Source: Planctomycetaceae bacterium (GTDB lineage Bacteria > Planctomycetota > Planctomycetia > Planctomycetales > Planctomycetaceae). Taken from it: a stretch of DNA of 64,000 nucleotides. The stretch lies in contig JAWKUA010000018.1 of the NCBI GenBank assembly GCA_041398785.1, positions 1 to 64,000 of the forward strand, written 5' to 3'. Below are positions 1 through 11,395 of the stretch, piece after piece. Made by a program: the position numbers and the translations under genes. Each line of letters begins with the position of its first letter. Positions within the stretch are counted from its first letter, which is position 1. The notes under the pieces are model-generated. The model saw only the letters and a program-made list of their open reading frames with translations, did no database searches and was not told the origin of the DNA.

Positions 1-85
1 GCCCCGGACCTCGCTGGGCGACGCAGTCCGACGACAGACTGACCGCGACGATCAAAGCAAGAGAGATTTTCAGAATGTGGTTCAT
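1..85 (-). CDS. Secreted protein, N-terminus only
   Basis: The minus strand opens with ATG at 85-83 and runs off the left edge, giving 28 residues. They form a classical signal peptide: Lys at position 6, a hydrophobic core (ISLALIVAVSL) and a likely signal peptidase I site after CVA, followed by QRGPG. The mature part lies outside the window, so no function can be given. GGAGA sits just upstream of the ATG and suits a ribosome binding site. The gene is divergent from the large gene at 932. Confidence 0.6.
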   Translation of the reverse strand, partial: MNHILKISLALIVAVSLSSDCVAQRGPG

Positions 86-614
86 CGATTGTCTCCAACT
101 TCTACAGGACTGAACGGGATATCGTGGATGGCTCAATTGCGGACCGACCGCAATCAAATGTGTGGTGGCCGATGACGGCTGTGGCGGCATTCGAAATGTG
201 TCGATTCGTCACAGACTGTGCGGACTGATTACCGGCGTGTCTCCGGCATTCATGCGCTGATTCACGCGCCGATCTGCGCGCCATGAGAACGGGGCAGGAC
301 GACCGTCGGCTCTTCACTTGCAGCAGCACAGTTTTCGCCCGCGTTCACCAGGGAACAGCGGAACCTGATCACCTATGGGTCACCGTTGAGGGCAGCGTGC
401 TTTTCAAGACGTTCGCACTGCGTTTCAAAAGCGATGACGCACAATCGCTGCCGGAACTTTCAGAAATCTGTCACGGGAGCCGGCATCGCCCGCGGCAGTA
501 GTCTGCAGGCAGCAGCGTCTAGTGAGTCGACATGCGCGAGAGTTTGGTCGGGACCGTCGAAGCGTCTGCCTCCGGCCGGCGTTCGCAGGTGCTGAATGTT
601 TCCTCACCGCGCAG

Positions 615-649
615 AAAAAAAGGTCGCGAGGGCAATGCCCTGCGCGACC
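615..649 (-). terminator. Intrinsic terminator, minus strand
   Basis: The arm at 622-633 pairs with 637-649: 7 bp (GGTCGCG/CGCGACC) plus 5 bp (AGGGC/GCCCT) around an AAT loop, with one bulged G. Seven A at 615-621 become a T7 tract directly after the hairpin on the minus strand. This is a textbook Rho-independent terminator, yet no minus-strand protein gene lies upstream of it. Confidence 0.65.
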
Positions 650-746
650 CGTTATGTTTCAGACTTCAAGGGAACTGCAACGGTGGAAACGATGCGAGTC
701 AGGCGAGGACCGAGTCATGCTTCAGCATGCACTCATTTAGTGGTCC
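615..746 (-). ncRNA. Candidate small structured RNA ending at a terminator
   Basis: On the minus strand a hairpin at 746-707 precedes the terminator at 649-615. It has an outer stem GGACC/GGTCC, then GAGT/ACTC and CATGC/GCATG closing a TGAA tetraloop, with one bulged G. No plausible coding frame leads into the terminator, so a short non-coding transcript is the simplest reading. I recognise no RNA family and the 5' end is unknown. A 5'-leader attenuator is less likely because nothing follows on that strand until 85. Confidence 0.3.
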
Positions 747-931
747 GGGCCTACGCTAAGATTTTGAGACCTCCGTCGGGGTTCAACCGAAAAGTCTGAA
801 TGTAAGCGCCGGTCGCGGACGATCGGCGGGATTCCCGTCGCGGGAAACGTGTCGGTCGCTGTAATTCATCGGCGATTCGTTTCACAATCTGAAACGTTTT
901 GTAACCGTTCTGCAATTGTCCGAGGTGCCCT

Positions 932-3900
932 GTGAGAAACCCGCTGCTTAGCTGTGCGTGCCTGTTCGTCGCGCTCACCTGTTCGCTGTCATCAGCTTTC
1001 GCCCAGTCGGAAATGCTGGACCTGAACAGGGGCGACCACATTGCGATCATTGGCAATACGCTGGCCGATCGCATGCAGCATTTCGGCTGGACCGAAACCA
1101 TGCTGCAGACGCGTTTCCCTCAGCATGAACTGGTTGTCCGCAACCTTGGTTTCAGCGGTGATACGCTGACGACGCGGCCCCGCTCGCAGAACTTTGGCAC
1201 TCCTGACGAGTGGCTGACAAAGGTTGAGGCTGACGTTATTTTCGCATTCTTCGGTTACAACGAATCATTCGCGGGCGAGACCGGTTTGCCGCAATTTCGT
1301 GACGACCTGAAAGCCTTCATCGACCATACACTCAGTCAGCAATACAACGGCGAATCGGCTCCCAGGCTGGTCTTGTTCAGTCCGATTGCTCACGAGAATC
1401 TCCGGAGCCGGCTGCTGCCCGACGGCACTGAAAACAACCAGCGGCTGGAAATGTACTCCGCCGCGATGAGCGCCGTTGCGGAAGAGAAAGGCGTTCCGTT
1501 CGTCGATCTGTTTGCGGCGTCGAAAACAAGCTACTCGCAGACGAATGATCACAGCAGCCCGCTTCGTCCTGATCCGCAAAAACCGCCCGGGGCCGTAACA
1601 GGACGCAATCCGGCTGGCTCCGCTTCGTTCACGATCAACGGAGTCCACGCCACGGATCAGGGCTATCAGATGCTGGCAACTGTGATGGACAGAACGCTGT
1701 TCGGAAGCGGCAACGCTGACCGTGATTCGTCCAGGGACCAGACGGTTTGCCAGGCGGTTCGGGAAAAGAACCACGTCTGGCACAACATCTATCGGGCCAC
1801 CGACGGATTCAGTGTCTTTGGCGGACGTTCCGGCCTGCAGTTCGTTGACGGTCAGACCAACTTCGAGGTCATGCAGCGCGAACTTGAGATGCTGAACGTC
1901 ATGACGTCAAATCGCGACAAAGTCATCTGGGCAGCGGCCGGAGCCAGCGAAATCACACCCGACGACAGCAATCTTCCCGCTGCCATTCCCGTTCAGACCA
2001 ATAAAGCGGGAACGCTGGACGGCGGGCTCCACAGATTCCTCGGAGGCGAAGAGGCCATCGAGCAGATGACGATGCACCAGGGCATGGAAGCAAACCTGTT
2101 TGCGTCCGAAGAGCAGTTCCCGGAGCTTGTCAATCCGGTCCAGAGCGCCGTTGACGCCGACGGACGCCTGTGGGTTGCCGCATGGCCTTCGTACCCGCAC
2201 TGGAATCCCCGCGAAGCACTGAACGACAAGCTGCTGATCCTGCCCGACGACGATGGTGACGGCCGGGCCGACCGCTGTATCACCTTCGCCGACGGTCTGC
2301 ACAATCCAACGGGCTTCGAATTCTGGAACGGCGGCGTCCTGCTGGCACAGGCTCCAGACATCTTCTTCCTGAAGGACACCGACGGTGACGACCGGGCCGA
2401 TATCCGGCTTCGGATGTTTCACGGAATTGACTCCGCCGACACGCACCACACCGCGAACAGTTTTGTGATGGACCCTGCCGGCCGGTTCTATTTCTCGCGC
2501 GGCATCTTTCACTTTACGAATATGGAAACTCCCACGCAGATCTTTCGGTCCGACAGTGGTCGCTGCGGCGTGTTTCAGTTCGATCCTCTGACGTGGGAAG
2601 TGAAGCATCATTTTCAGATCGGCCCCAATCCACACGGCGACACGTTCGACCAGTGGGGCAATCAGTTTGCCACCGACGGAACCGGCGGCACCGGAAACTA
2701 TATCGGTTTTCCCGGCCGTGGAGCTCCGAAGCAGCTGTACGAGAAGCGGGTGCGTCCGGTTCCCGCCATCACAATCCTCGACAGCGACCACTTCCCGGAT
2801 CAGCTTCGCGGCAACCTGCTGATTGCCAATGTCATCGGGTTTCAGGGAATCACACAGTATCGCTTCAGCAACGACGGCGCATCCATGCATGCCACGGAAG
2901 TGGAGCCGATTGTGTATTCCACCGATCCGAATTTCCGCCCGAGCGACATGGAAATCGGTGGCGACGGAGCTCTGTACGTTCTTGACTGGCAGAACCCGCT
3001 GATCGGTCACATGCAACACAACCTGCGTGACCCCAGCAGAGACCACCTGCATGGCCGCGTCTATCGGATCACGGCGTCGGGACGTGAACTGATGCCGGTG
3101 GCGAAGTTTCGCGGGAAGCCGATTGCTGACGTCGTGCGAGTCCTTGCTTCAGACACGCTGTCGGAACGCTATCGCGCGCGCCTGGAACTCACCGACCGCG
3201 ATTCTCAGGAAGTTCTTGCCGCCGTGGACGAATGGGCCGCTGGCTTTGATGCACTCGATACCGCTCACGCGCGCGATCTGACGGAAGCACTCTGGGTCTA
3301 TCAACAGAAGCGGGTTCCCAATCGCGATCTGCTGCACCGAGTGCTGTCGTCACCGGAGCCCAACGCGCGAGCTGCGGCAGTTCGAGTTCTAACGGAATGG
3401 GGTATGGCCCCGGACTTCCGGCTTCCTCCTGCGGAATCCGTGGCCGATGCAATCAGACGCCTTGCCAATGACGCGAGTCCGCTTGTTCGCGCGCAGGCTG
3501 TCATTGCCGCCGTGGAAGTGAATCCGCCGAACGCCGCCGAAGTTTTGTTCGCTGCGATGCAGCATCCGACCGACCTTCAGATCGATTTCAATCTTGCCGA
3601 AGCAAAACGGTCGATCGACTTGAACGCCTACATTCGGGAACAACTGGCCGCTGGTCGGCAGCTTTCCCCGGCGGCACGGGCGTATGCGATCGCCAATGCG
3701 GGCGTCGACGACCTGCTGAAGCTGCAGCGAACCGAAGATGTCTACCGTGCAATTCTGACACGCGAAGACGTACCGCTGGCGGCCCTGCAGGAGTCGCTGG
3801 CCGGTCTGGCGACGTTGAAACAGACGCCGGAAATCGAGCAGTTGTTCGGCCTGATTGAAGAACTCAATGATGAGGCGAACGCCAACGTGCTGGGAAGTCT

Positions 3901-5953
3901 CAGCCGGCTGCTTTCAAGCCGGACTCCCGAAGAACTGCGGCGCGTCCGCGATCGCATTGTGTCACTGGCGCTGGACGGCAAGTCGGCCGAAGCCCGGGAG
4001 GTTGCCTTTGCTTCATGGATCACCGCCGACGGCAACGGCACCGCAGCGTTTGCCGCGGTGGCCGACAACGACAAGCGGACGGCGGAGTTGCTGCGCTCCG
4101 TTCCGCTGGTCGCAATGGACGTCCAGCCGGAACTCCTTCCGGGCATCCGGCGCCTGATTGCGAAACTTCCAGGCAGTGTGGGCAACCAGCCGCTCAGCGA
4201 GCCGGGTATCCGTGTCGAGTACTTCCATCCGTCACCGTCAAACGTGGCCGTCGAGACACTGGCAAACATGACGCCGCAATCACAAGCGATCGTTCCCGAT
4301 ATCCGCATGGAGGTGCCGATTCTGAAACAGCGCGACCAGTTCGCGCTGCGATTCACCGGCAGTCTTCGGATTGAGCAGCCGGGACGTTACTCCTTCTTCA
4401 CGACTTCTGATGACGGTTCCCGGCTTTACATTGGCAGCGAACTGGTCGTCAACAACGACGGTCTTCACGGCATGTCGTCGAAACGCGGACGTACTCGGCT
4501 GGCCGCGGGACTGCATCCGATCACCGTCACGTATTTCGACAACGGCGGAGGCGACGGACTGCAGGTCGAATGGGAAGGTCCCGGCTTCAGCAGGCAGCCC
4601 ATTCCGGCGTCCGCGCTGGTCGTCGCGTCGGAGGAAACGATGCAGGAACTCGCCATCCGCTCTCTCATGCAGATTCCCGGATTCGAAAAGGAGAAGGCCG
4701 GCAACCTGATCGGCCTGATTCGTGACGGACAGTCACTGAATACCGCCATGACATCACTGGCTGCCATCAGCGCGGATTTTTGGCCGCAGCAGCAACTGGG
4801 CCAGGCAGCTCAGGGATTGACCCGCTACATCGCGGATACCGACCCGCGGCAGCGCAATTCATCAGACGCAACTCGTGCTTTCGCGCTGGCCCGGCAGGTT
4901 GCCGAGCACCTGCCGGCCGACACCGGAAAACAACGTCTGCTGCGCCGCCTGGATGAACTGGCCGTTCCCCTGATCGAAATCGGAACAGTTCCGGAACGCA
5001 TGATCTATTCGAAGGAGATCCTGGCCGTCCAGAGCGGTCGACCGGTGGAGTTTATGCTGACCAACGCCGACAACATGCCGCACAACTTCGCGGTGTTGAA
5101 GCCAGGAACTCTGGAAGCCGTCGGTGAACTGGCGGAGGCGACGGGTCGCGAACCGGACGCCGCTGCACGAAACTTCATCCCCGAAACCGATGATATCCTG
5201 GAATCCAGCAAACTGCTGCAGCCTGGTCAGAGCGACCGCGTGTTTCTGGAAGTGCCAACCGAAACCGGCATCTATCCGTACGTCTGCACGTACCCCGGAC
5301 ACTGGCGACGGATGTACGGGGCGCTGTACGTCGTCGACGATCTGCGCGCGTACGAAGCCGATCCCGCTGCCTGGCTGTCGGCACATTCGATGGAAATGAA
5401 GGACGAACTGCTGAAATACCTTGGTCGCAATACGGAATGGAAGCTCGCTGACCTGCAGGCGGACACCGATCATCTGATGCACCGTGCCAACAACTTCAAA
5501 CTCGGCCAGCAGTTGTTCAAAGTCGCCAGTTGTGTGGGTTGTCACCGGCTGAACGATCAGGGAGCGAATATCGGCCCGGATCTGACAAAGCTGCCAAAGG
5601 AATACACGGCCACGGACGTATTGGATCACATGCTGAACCCGTCAAAAAAGATCGACGAGAAATATCAGTCCAACATCTTCATCCTGTCGTCGGGAAAGAC
5701 GGTTACCGGCCTGGTCGTTAAGGAAACCGACGACGAAGTGACACTTGTCGACAATCCGTCGGACCCGGAAAAGACAACCACAATTTCCAAATCAGACATC
5801 GACGAACGCGAAATCAGCAAGGTCAGCATCATGCCCCAGGGTGTGCTGAACAAGCTGACGAAAGCGGAAATCCTGGACCTGCTCGCCTACGTGGTCTCGC
5901 GCGGAGATCAAAACAACGAACTGTTCGAAGGCGACCACGATCACCAGCACTGA
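932..5953 (+). CDS. PVC-type membrane-bound dehydrogenase / cytochrome c fusion
   Basis: A 1673-residue exported multidomain protein with a GTG start and a signal peptide ending SSAFAQ. Residues about 30-260 form an SGNH-hydrolase-like fold (GFSGDTL, FGYNES, HATDQGY), but the first block reads GNT instead of GDS, so the catalytic Ser is absent. Residues about 330-720 are the PVC-type beta-propeller dehydrogenase domain and 730-1080 HEAT-like helices. Residues 1092-1226 are a PA14 domain, a carbohydrate-binding type. Residues about 1355-1475 are cupredoxin-like, with MPHN near 1383 and VCTYPGHWRRM near 1455 supplying His, Cys, His and Met copper ligands. The heme motif CVGCH starts at 1534 in the C-terminal PVC heme domain. 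The tail is His-rich (GDHDHQH). Likely role: periplasmic oxidation of a sugar-like substrate with electrons passed to copper and heme; the substrate is unknown. The gene stands alone. Confidence 0.88.
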   Translation: MRNPLLSCACLFVALTCSLSSAFAQSEMLDLNRGDHIAIIGNTLADRMQHFGWTETMLQTRFPQHELVVRNLGFSGDTLTTRPRSQNFGTPDEWLTKVEADVIFAFFGYNESFAGETGLPQFRDDLKAFIDHTLSQQYNGESAPRLVLFSPIAHENLRSRLLPDGTENNQRLEMYSAAMSAVAEEKGVPFVDLFAASKTSYSQTNDHSSPLRPDPQKPPGAVTGRNPAGSASFTINGVHATDQGYQMLATVMDRTLFGSGNADRDSSRDQTVCQAVREKNHVWHNIYRATDGFSVFGGRSGLQFVDGQTNFEVMQRELEMLNVMTSNRDKVIWAAAGASEITPDDSNLPAAIPVQTNKAGTLDGGLHRFLGGEEAIEQMTMHQGMEANLFASEEQFPELVNPVQSAVDADGRLWVAAWPSYPHWNPREALNDKLLILPDDDGDGRADRCITFADGLHNPTGFEFWNGGVLLAQAPDIFFLKDTDGDDRADIRLRMFHGIDSADTHHTANSFVMDPAGRFYFSRGIFHFTNMETPTQIFRSDSGRCGVFQFDPLTWEVKHHFQIGPNPHGDTFDQWGNQFATDGTGGTGNYIGFPGRGAPKQLYEKRVRPVPAITILDSDHFPDQLRGNLLIANVIGFQGITQYRFSNDGASMHATEVEPIVYSTDPNFRPSDMEIGGDGALYVLDWQNPLIGHMQHNLRDPSRDHLHGRVYRITASGRELMPVAKFRGKPIADVVRVLASDTLSERYRARLELTDRDSQEVLAAVDEWAAGFDALDTAHARDLTEALWVYQQKRVPNRDLLHRVLSSPEPNARAAAVRVLTEWGMAPDFRLPPAESVADAIRRLANDASPLVRAQAVIAAVEVNPPNAAEVLFAAMQHPTDLQIDFNLAEAKRSIDLNAYIREQLAAGRQLSPAARAYAIANAGVDDLLKLQRTEDVYRAILTREDVPLAALQESLAGLATLKQTPEIEQLFGLIEELNDEANANVLGSLSRLLSSRTPEELRRVRDRIVSLALDGKSAEAREVAFASWITADGNGTAAFAAVADNDKRTAELLRSVPLVAMDVQPELLPGIRRLIAKLPGSVGNQPLSEPGIRVEYFHPSPSNVAVETLANMTPQSQAIVPDIRMEVPILKQRDQFALRFTGSLRIEQPGRYSFFTTSDDGSRLYIGSELVVNNDGLHGMSSKRGRTRLAAGLHPITVTYFDNGGGDGLQVEWEGPGFSRQPIPASALVVASEETMQELAIRSLMQIPGFEKEKAGNLIGLIRDGQSLNTAMTSLAAISADFWPQQQLGQAAQGLTRYIADTDPRQRNSSDATRAFALARQVAEHLPADTGKQRLLRRLDELAVPLIEIGTVPERMIYSKEILAVQSGRPVEFMLTNADNMPHNFAVLKPGTLEAVGELAEATGREPDAAARNFIPETDDILESSKLLQPGQSDRVFLEVPTETGIYPYVCTYPGHWRRMYGALYVVDDLRAYEADPAAWLSAHSMEMKDELLKYLGRNTEWKLADLQADTDHLMHRANNFKLGQQLFKVASCVGCHRLNDQGANIGPDLTKLPKEYTATDVLDHMLNPSKKIDEKYQSNIFILSSGKTVTGLVVKETDDEVTLVDNPSDPEKTTTISKSDIDEREISKVSIMPQGVLNKLTKAEILDLLAYVVSRGDQNNELFEGDHDHQH

Positions 5954-6900
<947 letters not shown>

Positions 6901-7284
6901 GAAATCACGCGAACATCGACTTTTGCCAGTGTATTTCCGTGTTTTTGCAATTGCAATCCACTGCTTTCGTTGGCGTTCGGCCATTGTCATTTACACCGAC
7001 ACAGTGGTCACAATTCGACCCAATTGGTCGTTGTCACTCCTGGATTGCAGCAACCGACAGATCCGTTTTCACCAAAGTCGCCGAAGTGGCACACGACATC
7101 AGGGATTCGCGGCCTCGCGTCACACACGTCGCAGGCTGATCGTCGCACGAGGACAGAAGCTTCGCCGCCTGCTCCGTCCGCTGTGTGTTGAGTTTCTGCT
7201 GCAAGCGCCTGTTTTCCAGAACCGATCTGAAAATTCGGGAATGCCGCAAGCTGTTTTCAGTGGCGCAAAACGCACGTCGAAGTA

Positions 7285-7625
7285 CAGGTCTTCGAGTTTC
7301 GCCAGTCGAAGTTCCTTACGTCGCTGTGTGATTTTCCAGCGGTACCGAGGATTGCGCTGCAGCAGGATTTCGGGCAACAGGGATTCGGGTGAGGCGCCCG
7401 TCGGAGTTGCTTCAGAATATCGCGCAGCCAGGCTCATGGTTCCACGTGATTGGCCTTCCAGCCGGCGATCAGCGACATCAGGACCGCCGCGTGATGACCG
7501 GCAATCGGGTTGCCAACGAACAGCCACAGTTATTGGATGATGTTCATGAGGACGAACGCGCGTGTGCTGCGTTCTCGTGCCCGATCACCATCAGCGAATT
7601 GATGACCGATGGAGCGAAGCACAAG
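7285..7625 (-). pseudogene. IS66-family transposase, C-terminal relic
   Basis: On the minus strand a decayed frame reads DRARERSTRAFVL, then a stop, then LWLFVGNPIAGHHAAVLMSL, continuing to AWLRDILKQL and LLPEILLQRNPRYRW. This order (ERxxR, WLFVGxxxGxxAAxLxSL, AWLRDxLxxLP, LLPxxxxxxxPxxRW) matches the C-terminal part of IS66-type transposases. It is clearly dead: a TAA interrupts the first motif, a TGA replaces the expected Trp before AWLRD, and the frame shifts after KQL. Only about a quarter of a normal 500-residue transposase remains and no accessory tnpA/tnpB genes are seen. Confidence 0.7.
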
Positions 7626-7921
7626 GCCAGCGCCCGTGTGCGTTGCTGCACTGGACGTCAAGCAGTCGAGGCAGCGTTCCAGGGCGGAGCCGCTGGAACG
7701 AGAGGGCGAAGCAGTCGAAGCACAAACGAGACATGACGGTCCGGAATTCTTGAATAACACTGGCTTCCGCGATATCATTCCCGTCAGCGGTCGTCTGTGA
7801 TTGCCGGCTTCCATTCGCCGGGAATCGGAAGACGAACGCCACACCTGCCTCTGTCGGCGACCTGCATGTCAGTCGTCGGCACGCTTCCCACCTGTGACAT
7901 GCAGCAAGTTCGAAAATCCGG

Positions 7922-8111
7922 TTTGACGGACGGAGTCACCGGCGCCGTGGTTTTGAAGCCAATGACGGCAACGTGCATCTTCGCGATCTGCATGCCACGA
8001 TGCTGCACCTGCCGGGATTTGATCACACGAAGCTGCCTGACCGTTACGGCGGCCGCGATTTCCGGCTGACTAATATCCATGGTGACAGTTGTCCACGATA
8101 TCATTGCGTAG
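7922..8111 (+). pseudogene. DUF1501 protein, C-terminal relic
   Basis: The plus strand reads NVHLRDLHATMLHLPGFDH, then KLPDRYGGRDFRLTNIHGD and, after a one-base shift, VHDIIA and a stop at 8109-8111. This is the usual C-terminus of planctomycete DUF1501 proteins (DLHATxLHLLGxDHxxL, GRDFRLTDVHG). No upstream part of the gene can be recognised. An intact paralogue lies at 11396. The relic suggests that a second PSD1-DUF1501 pair once stood here and was lost, perhaps with IS66 activity. Confidence 0.65.
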
Positions 8112-8237
8112 TTGTTGATCCGTGCAGAGCCTTACAGAATCGGTGACAGCGGACTCTGTCGATCTTCGGCACCCGCGGGAAACGGAATGTTCTGACACGA
8201 CGCTGCGGAAATTTCGACAGACAGGAAACCACCCACC

Positions 8238-11200
8238 ATGTCCTGCAATCCATCATGTGTTGGGCGAGTTCGTGTTTCTCTGGTCGCCGGGATGATCCTT
8301 CCCTGGAGCGTTTTGCTGGCCGCCGGAACTGTGGTGGCGCAGGAACCTCGCGTCGACTTTGGACGTCAGATTCGGCCGCTGCTGGCCGAAAAGTGTTTTG
8401 CCTGCCACGGCCTGGACTCCGCAACCCGCGAAACGAATTTTCGCATGGACACTCAGGACGGGCTGTTTGCAGAACTCGATTCCGGAGGGATCGCCGTTGT
8501 TCCCGGAGACACCAGCGCCAGCGTTCTCCTGCAGCGTCTGACGACCGACGATGACGACCTGCGCATGCCGCCCGTGGATTCTGAAAAGCAGTGCTCACCG
8601 GAAGAAATCGACCTCGTTCGTCAGTGGATTGAACAGGGAGCCGAATGGCGGCAGCACTGGGCCTGGATGACTCCACAACGGCCCGATCTGCCGACGGTGA
8701 AGGAAGCCTCGGCCAACGAACGAAATCGACCACTTCGTGCTGGCACGACTGGAAAGCGAAGGGCTGCAGCATTCGCCGGAGGCGGACCGGGTGACGCTGC
8801 TCCGCCGAGTCACGTTCGACCTGACCGGACTTCCGCCTACCATTTCGGAAGTCGATGCTTTTCTGGCGGACGCGTCCCCGGAAGCGTACGAACGTGTCGT
8901 CGACCGCCTTCTGCGTTCGCAGCGGTATGGCGAACACATGGGACGCTACTGGCTGGATGCGGCGCGGTACGGCGACACGCACGGACTGCACCTGGACAAC
9001 TTCCGGGAAATGTGGCTGTACCGTGACTGGGTCATCAAGGCCTTCAATGACAACATGCCGTTCGATCAGTTCACGATCGAACAGCTGGCCGGAGATCTGT
9101 TGCCGAATCCCACCGTCGATCAACAGATTGCCACCGGATTCAATCGCTGCAATGTGACGACCAGTGAAGGGGGAGCGATCGACGAAGAATATCACGTGCA
9201 TTACACGGTCGATCGAACGGCGACGATGTCAACCGTCTGGATGGGTGTGTCCATGGGCTGCGTTGTCTGTCACGAACACAAGTTCGATCCCTACGCGATG
9301 AAGGACTTCTATCAGTTGTATGCGTTCTTCAACAGCCTCGACGGGCCGGTGATGGACGGCAACAGCAAGGATCCGGCTCCCGTTCTGAAAGTGCCGAATC
9401 CCCAGCAGAAAGCCGAACTGGCGGAATTGCAGCAGCGCATCGCCGAACTGACCGAAATCACGACGGCGCCCAATCCCGCAGTCGATGACGCCCAGGCCGC
9501 CTGGGAACTCACGATTCGCAACAGCGCAGCCGAAGAACCGCAGTGGACAGTTCTGTCGCCGGATACATTCTCATCCACTGGCGGCGCAACGCTCACCCGA
9601 CTGGAAGACGAATCCGTACTGGCATCCGGCGAAAACGCGGCGAAGGACGTCTACGAATTTGTTGCTCGCGTTGATACGACCGGCCTGACGGCGGTGCGGC
9701 TGGAAGGACTGATGCATCCATCGCTGAGTGCCGAAGGAGCGGGACGCAGCAGCAACAGCAACGTGGTGTTGAGCGAATTCGAAGTGGAAGTTGCTTCGGC
9801 CGCGGAGCCCGGGGAATGGGAGAAGGTTGTTCTGAAGCAGGCGTGGGCCGATCACGAACAGGGTGACGGTGACTTCAAAATCGCCAACGCCATCGACGGC
9901 AATCCGGACACCGGCTGGGCGATCGCGGGACACCAGAAGAAGGAAGATCGCACGGCCATCTTCGTAGCTGAATCTCCGTTCGGGCACGATGGCGGGTCGC
10001 TGCTGAAGATTCGGCTGCGGCATGAATCCGTTTACGCGCAACATCAGTTTGGACGAGTGCGGCTGGCGGTGACCGACGCCAAACAGATTCCTCAGATCGG
10101 CAGCGTCAGCGTGCCGGCGGAAATCGTCAAACTGATCGAAATCAACTCCGACGAACGGACGGCCGAACAGCAGCAAACGCTGCGCGATCACTATCGCAGC
10201 AAGGTGTCCACCGATGAGACGCTTCGAAAGGCGTTTGTCGATCGGGAGGCTGCTCGCAAGCGTCACTCGGAACTGGACGCATCACTGCCAACGACTCTCG
10301 TCTGGAAGGATGCAGCGGAACCGAAACCAGCCTACGTTCTTGTGCGAGGGGCCTACGATAAACCGGGCGAACCCGTTCAGCGCAACACGCCGGCAGCTTT
10401 GCCTCCGCTGACTCAGGCAGCCGAAGGCGAAACGCCCACGCGGCTGCACCTGGCCGAATGGCTGGTGTCGGACAATCATCCGCTGACCAGTCGTGTCACC
10501 GTGAATCGCTTCTGGCAACAGTATTTCGGCACGGGCATTGTTGAGACGGCGGAAGACTTCGGATCGCAGGGGTCGCCGCCGTCGCATCCGGAACTGCTGG
10601 ACTGGCTGGCGGTGGATTTCCGCGAAAACGGCTGGAACGTCAAACGGCTGCAAAAACAGATCGTGATGTCGTCGACCTATCGGCAGGTGTCGAAACTGCC
10701 GAGCGGCGGAACACCGGTCGACCGCGCGAATCGGCTGTTTACCCGCGGTCCGCGGTTTCGTCTGGACGCGGAAATGATTCGCGACAATGCCTTGTTCCTG
10801 AGCGGCCTGCTGATCGATCAGGTCGGCGGTCCCAGCGTCAAGCCGTATCAACCGCCGGGAATCTGGGAAGCCGTGGGTTACACGGACAGCAACACGGCGA
10901 AGTTCCAGCGAGATGCCGGCGAAGCGCTGCACCGCCGCAGTCTGTACACGTTCTGGAAACGGACAGCTCCGCCGCCGACGATGGCCACATTCGACGCGCC
11001 GTCGCGGGAAACGTGCAGTGTCCGGCGATCACGCACCAACACGCCACTGGCCGCGCTGGCGCTGATGAACGACGAACAGTTTATCGAAGCGTCGCGACGA
11101 TTGGCGGAACGCATCATGAAGGAAGGCGGAACATCCGACGAAGACCGCGCCGAATTCGCGTTTCGCCTGGTGACATCGCGGCACCCCGGCGACGCCGAAC

Positions 11201-11388
11201 GAGCCGTGCTGATGAAAGTCTTCGCCGCAAGTCTGGCCCGGTACACGGCCGACGAAGCGGCGGCTGCAGAACTGCTGAATGTCGGAGAATCCCCGTGCGA
11301 TACATCCCTGAACGCCAGCCAGTTGGCCGCATGGACAATGGTCGCCAACATGTTGTTGAACCTGGATGAAACGATTACGAAAGGGTGA
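8238..11388 (+). CDS. PSD1-type cytochrome c (PSCyt1-DUF1549-DUF1553), frameshifted
   Basis: Exported planctomycete-specific cytochrome of unknown substrate, about 1050 residues. The N-terminus has a signal peptide (LAAGTVVAQ) and a heme motif CFACH in the PSCyt1 domain. The second part starts with NEIDHFVLARLE and LLRRVTFDLTGLPPT (DUF1549) and has QQIATGFNRCNVTTSEGGAI and a Cys pair in MGCVVCHEHKFDP. A discoidin-like middle region follows, then DUF1553 (LTSRVTVNRFWQQYFGTGIV, CSVRRSRTNTPLAALALMND). The frame breaks between about 8707 and 8716. Restoring two missing bases would give SWPTNEIDHFV, the usual family motif, so an indel or consensus error is likely. The pair with the next gene is typical of planctomycetes. 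Confidence 0.85.
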
Positions 11389-11395
11389 ACACATC

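Larger units (their letters stand above)
86..931. other. Divergent intergenic region without a protein gene
   Basis: No reading frame here has the composition or start signals of a real gene; the short frames are Arg/Ser-rich and overlap on both strands. The only structure I see is a minus-strand hairpin plus intrinsic terminator at 615-746, listed separately. Promoters of the two divergent genes should lie here, but I cannot place convincing boxes. Confidence 0.5.
6901..8237. other. Decayed accessory stretch next to the tRNA
   Basis: No intact gene lies in these 1.3 kb. Two relics can be read: the C-terminal end of an IS66-type transposase on the minus strand (7285-7625) and the last 60 or so codons of a DUF1501 protein on the plus strand (7922-8111). 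The rest (6901-7284, 7626-7921) is unassigned. I did not find terminal inverted repeats, so the boundaries of any original insertion are unknown. Confidence 0.5.

Noticed and set aside
1907..3052. 381-residue open frame on the minus strand
   Set aside because: Fully inside the dehydrogenase propeller domain, which has clear family motifs on the plus strand.
7395..7440. TGA in the IS66 relic as a selenocysteine or recoded codon
   Set aside because: A TAA stop and a frame break lie nearby in the same relic, so plain decay explains it.
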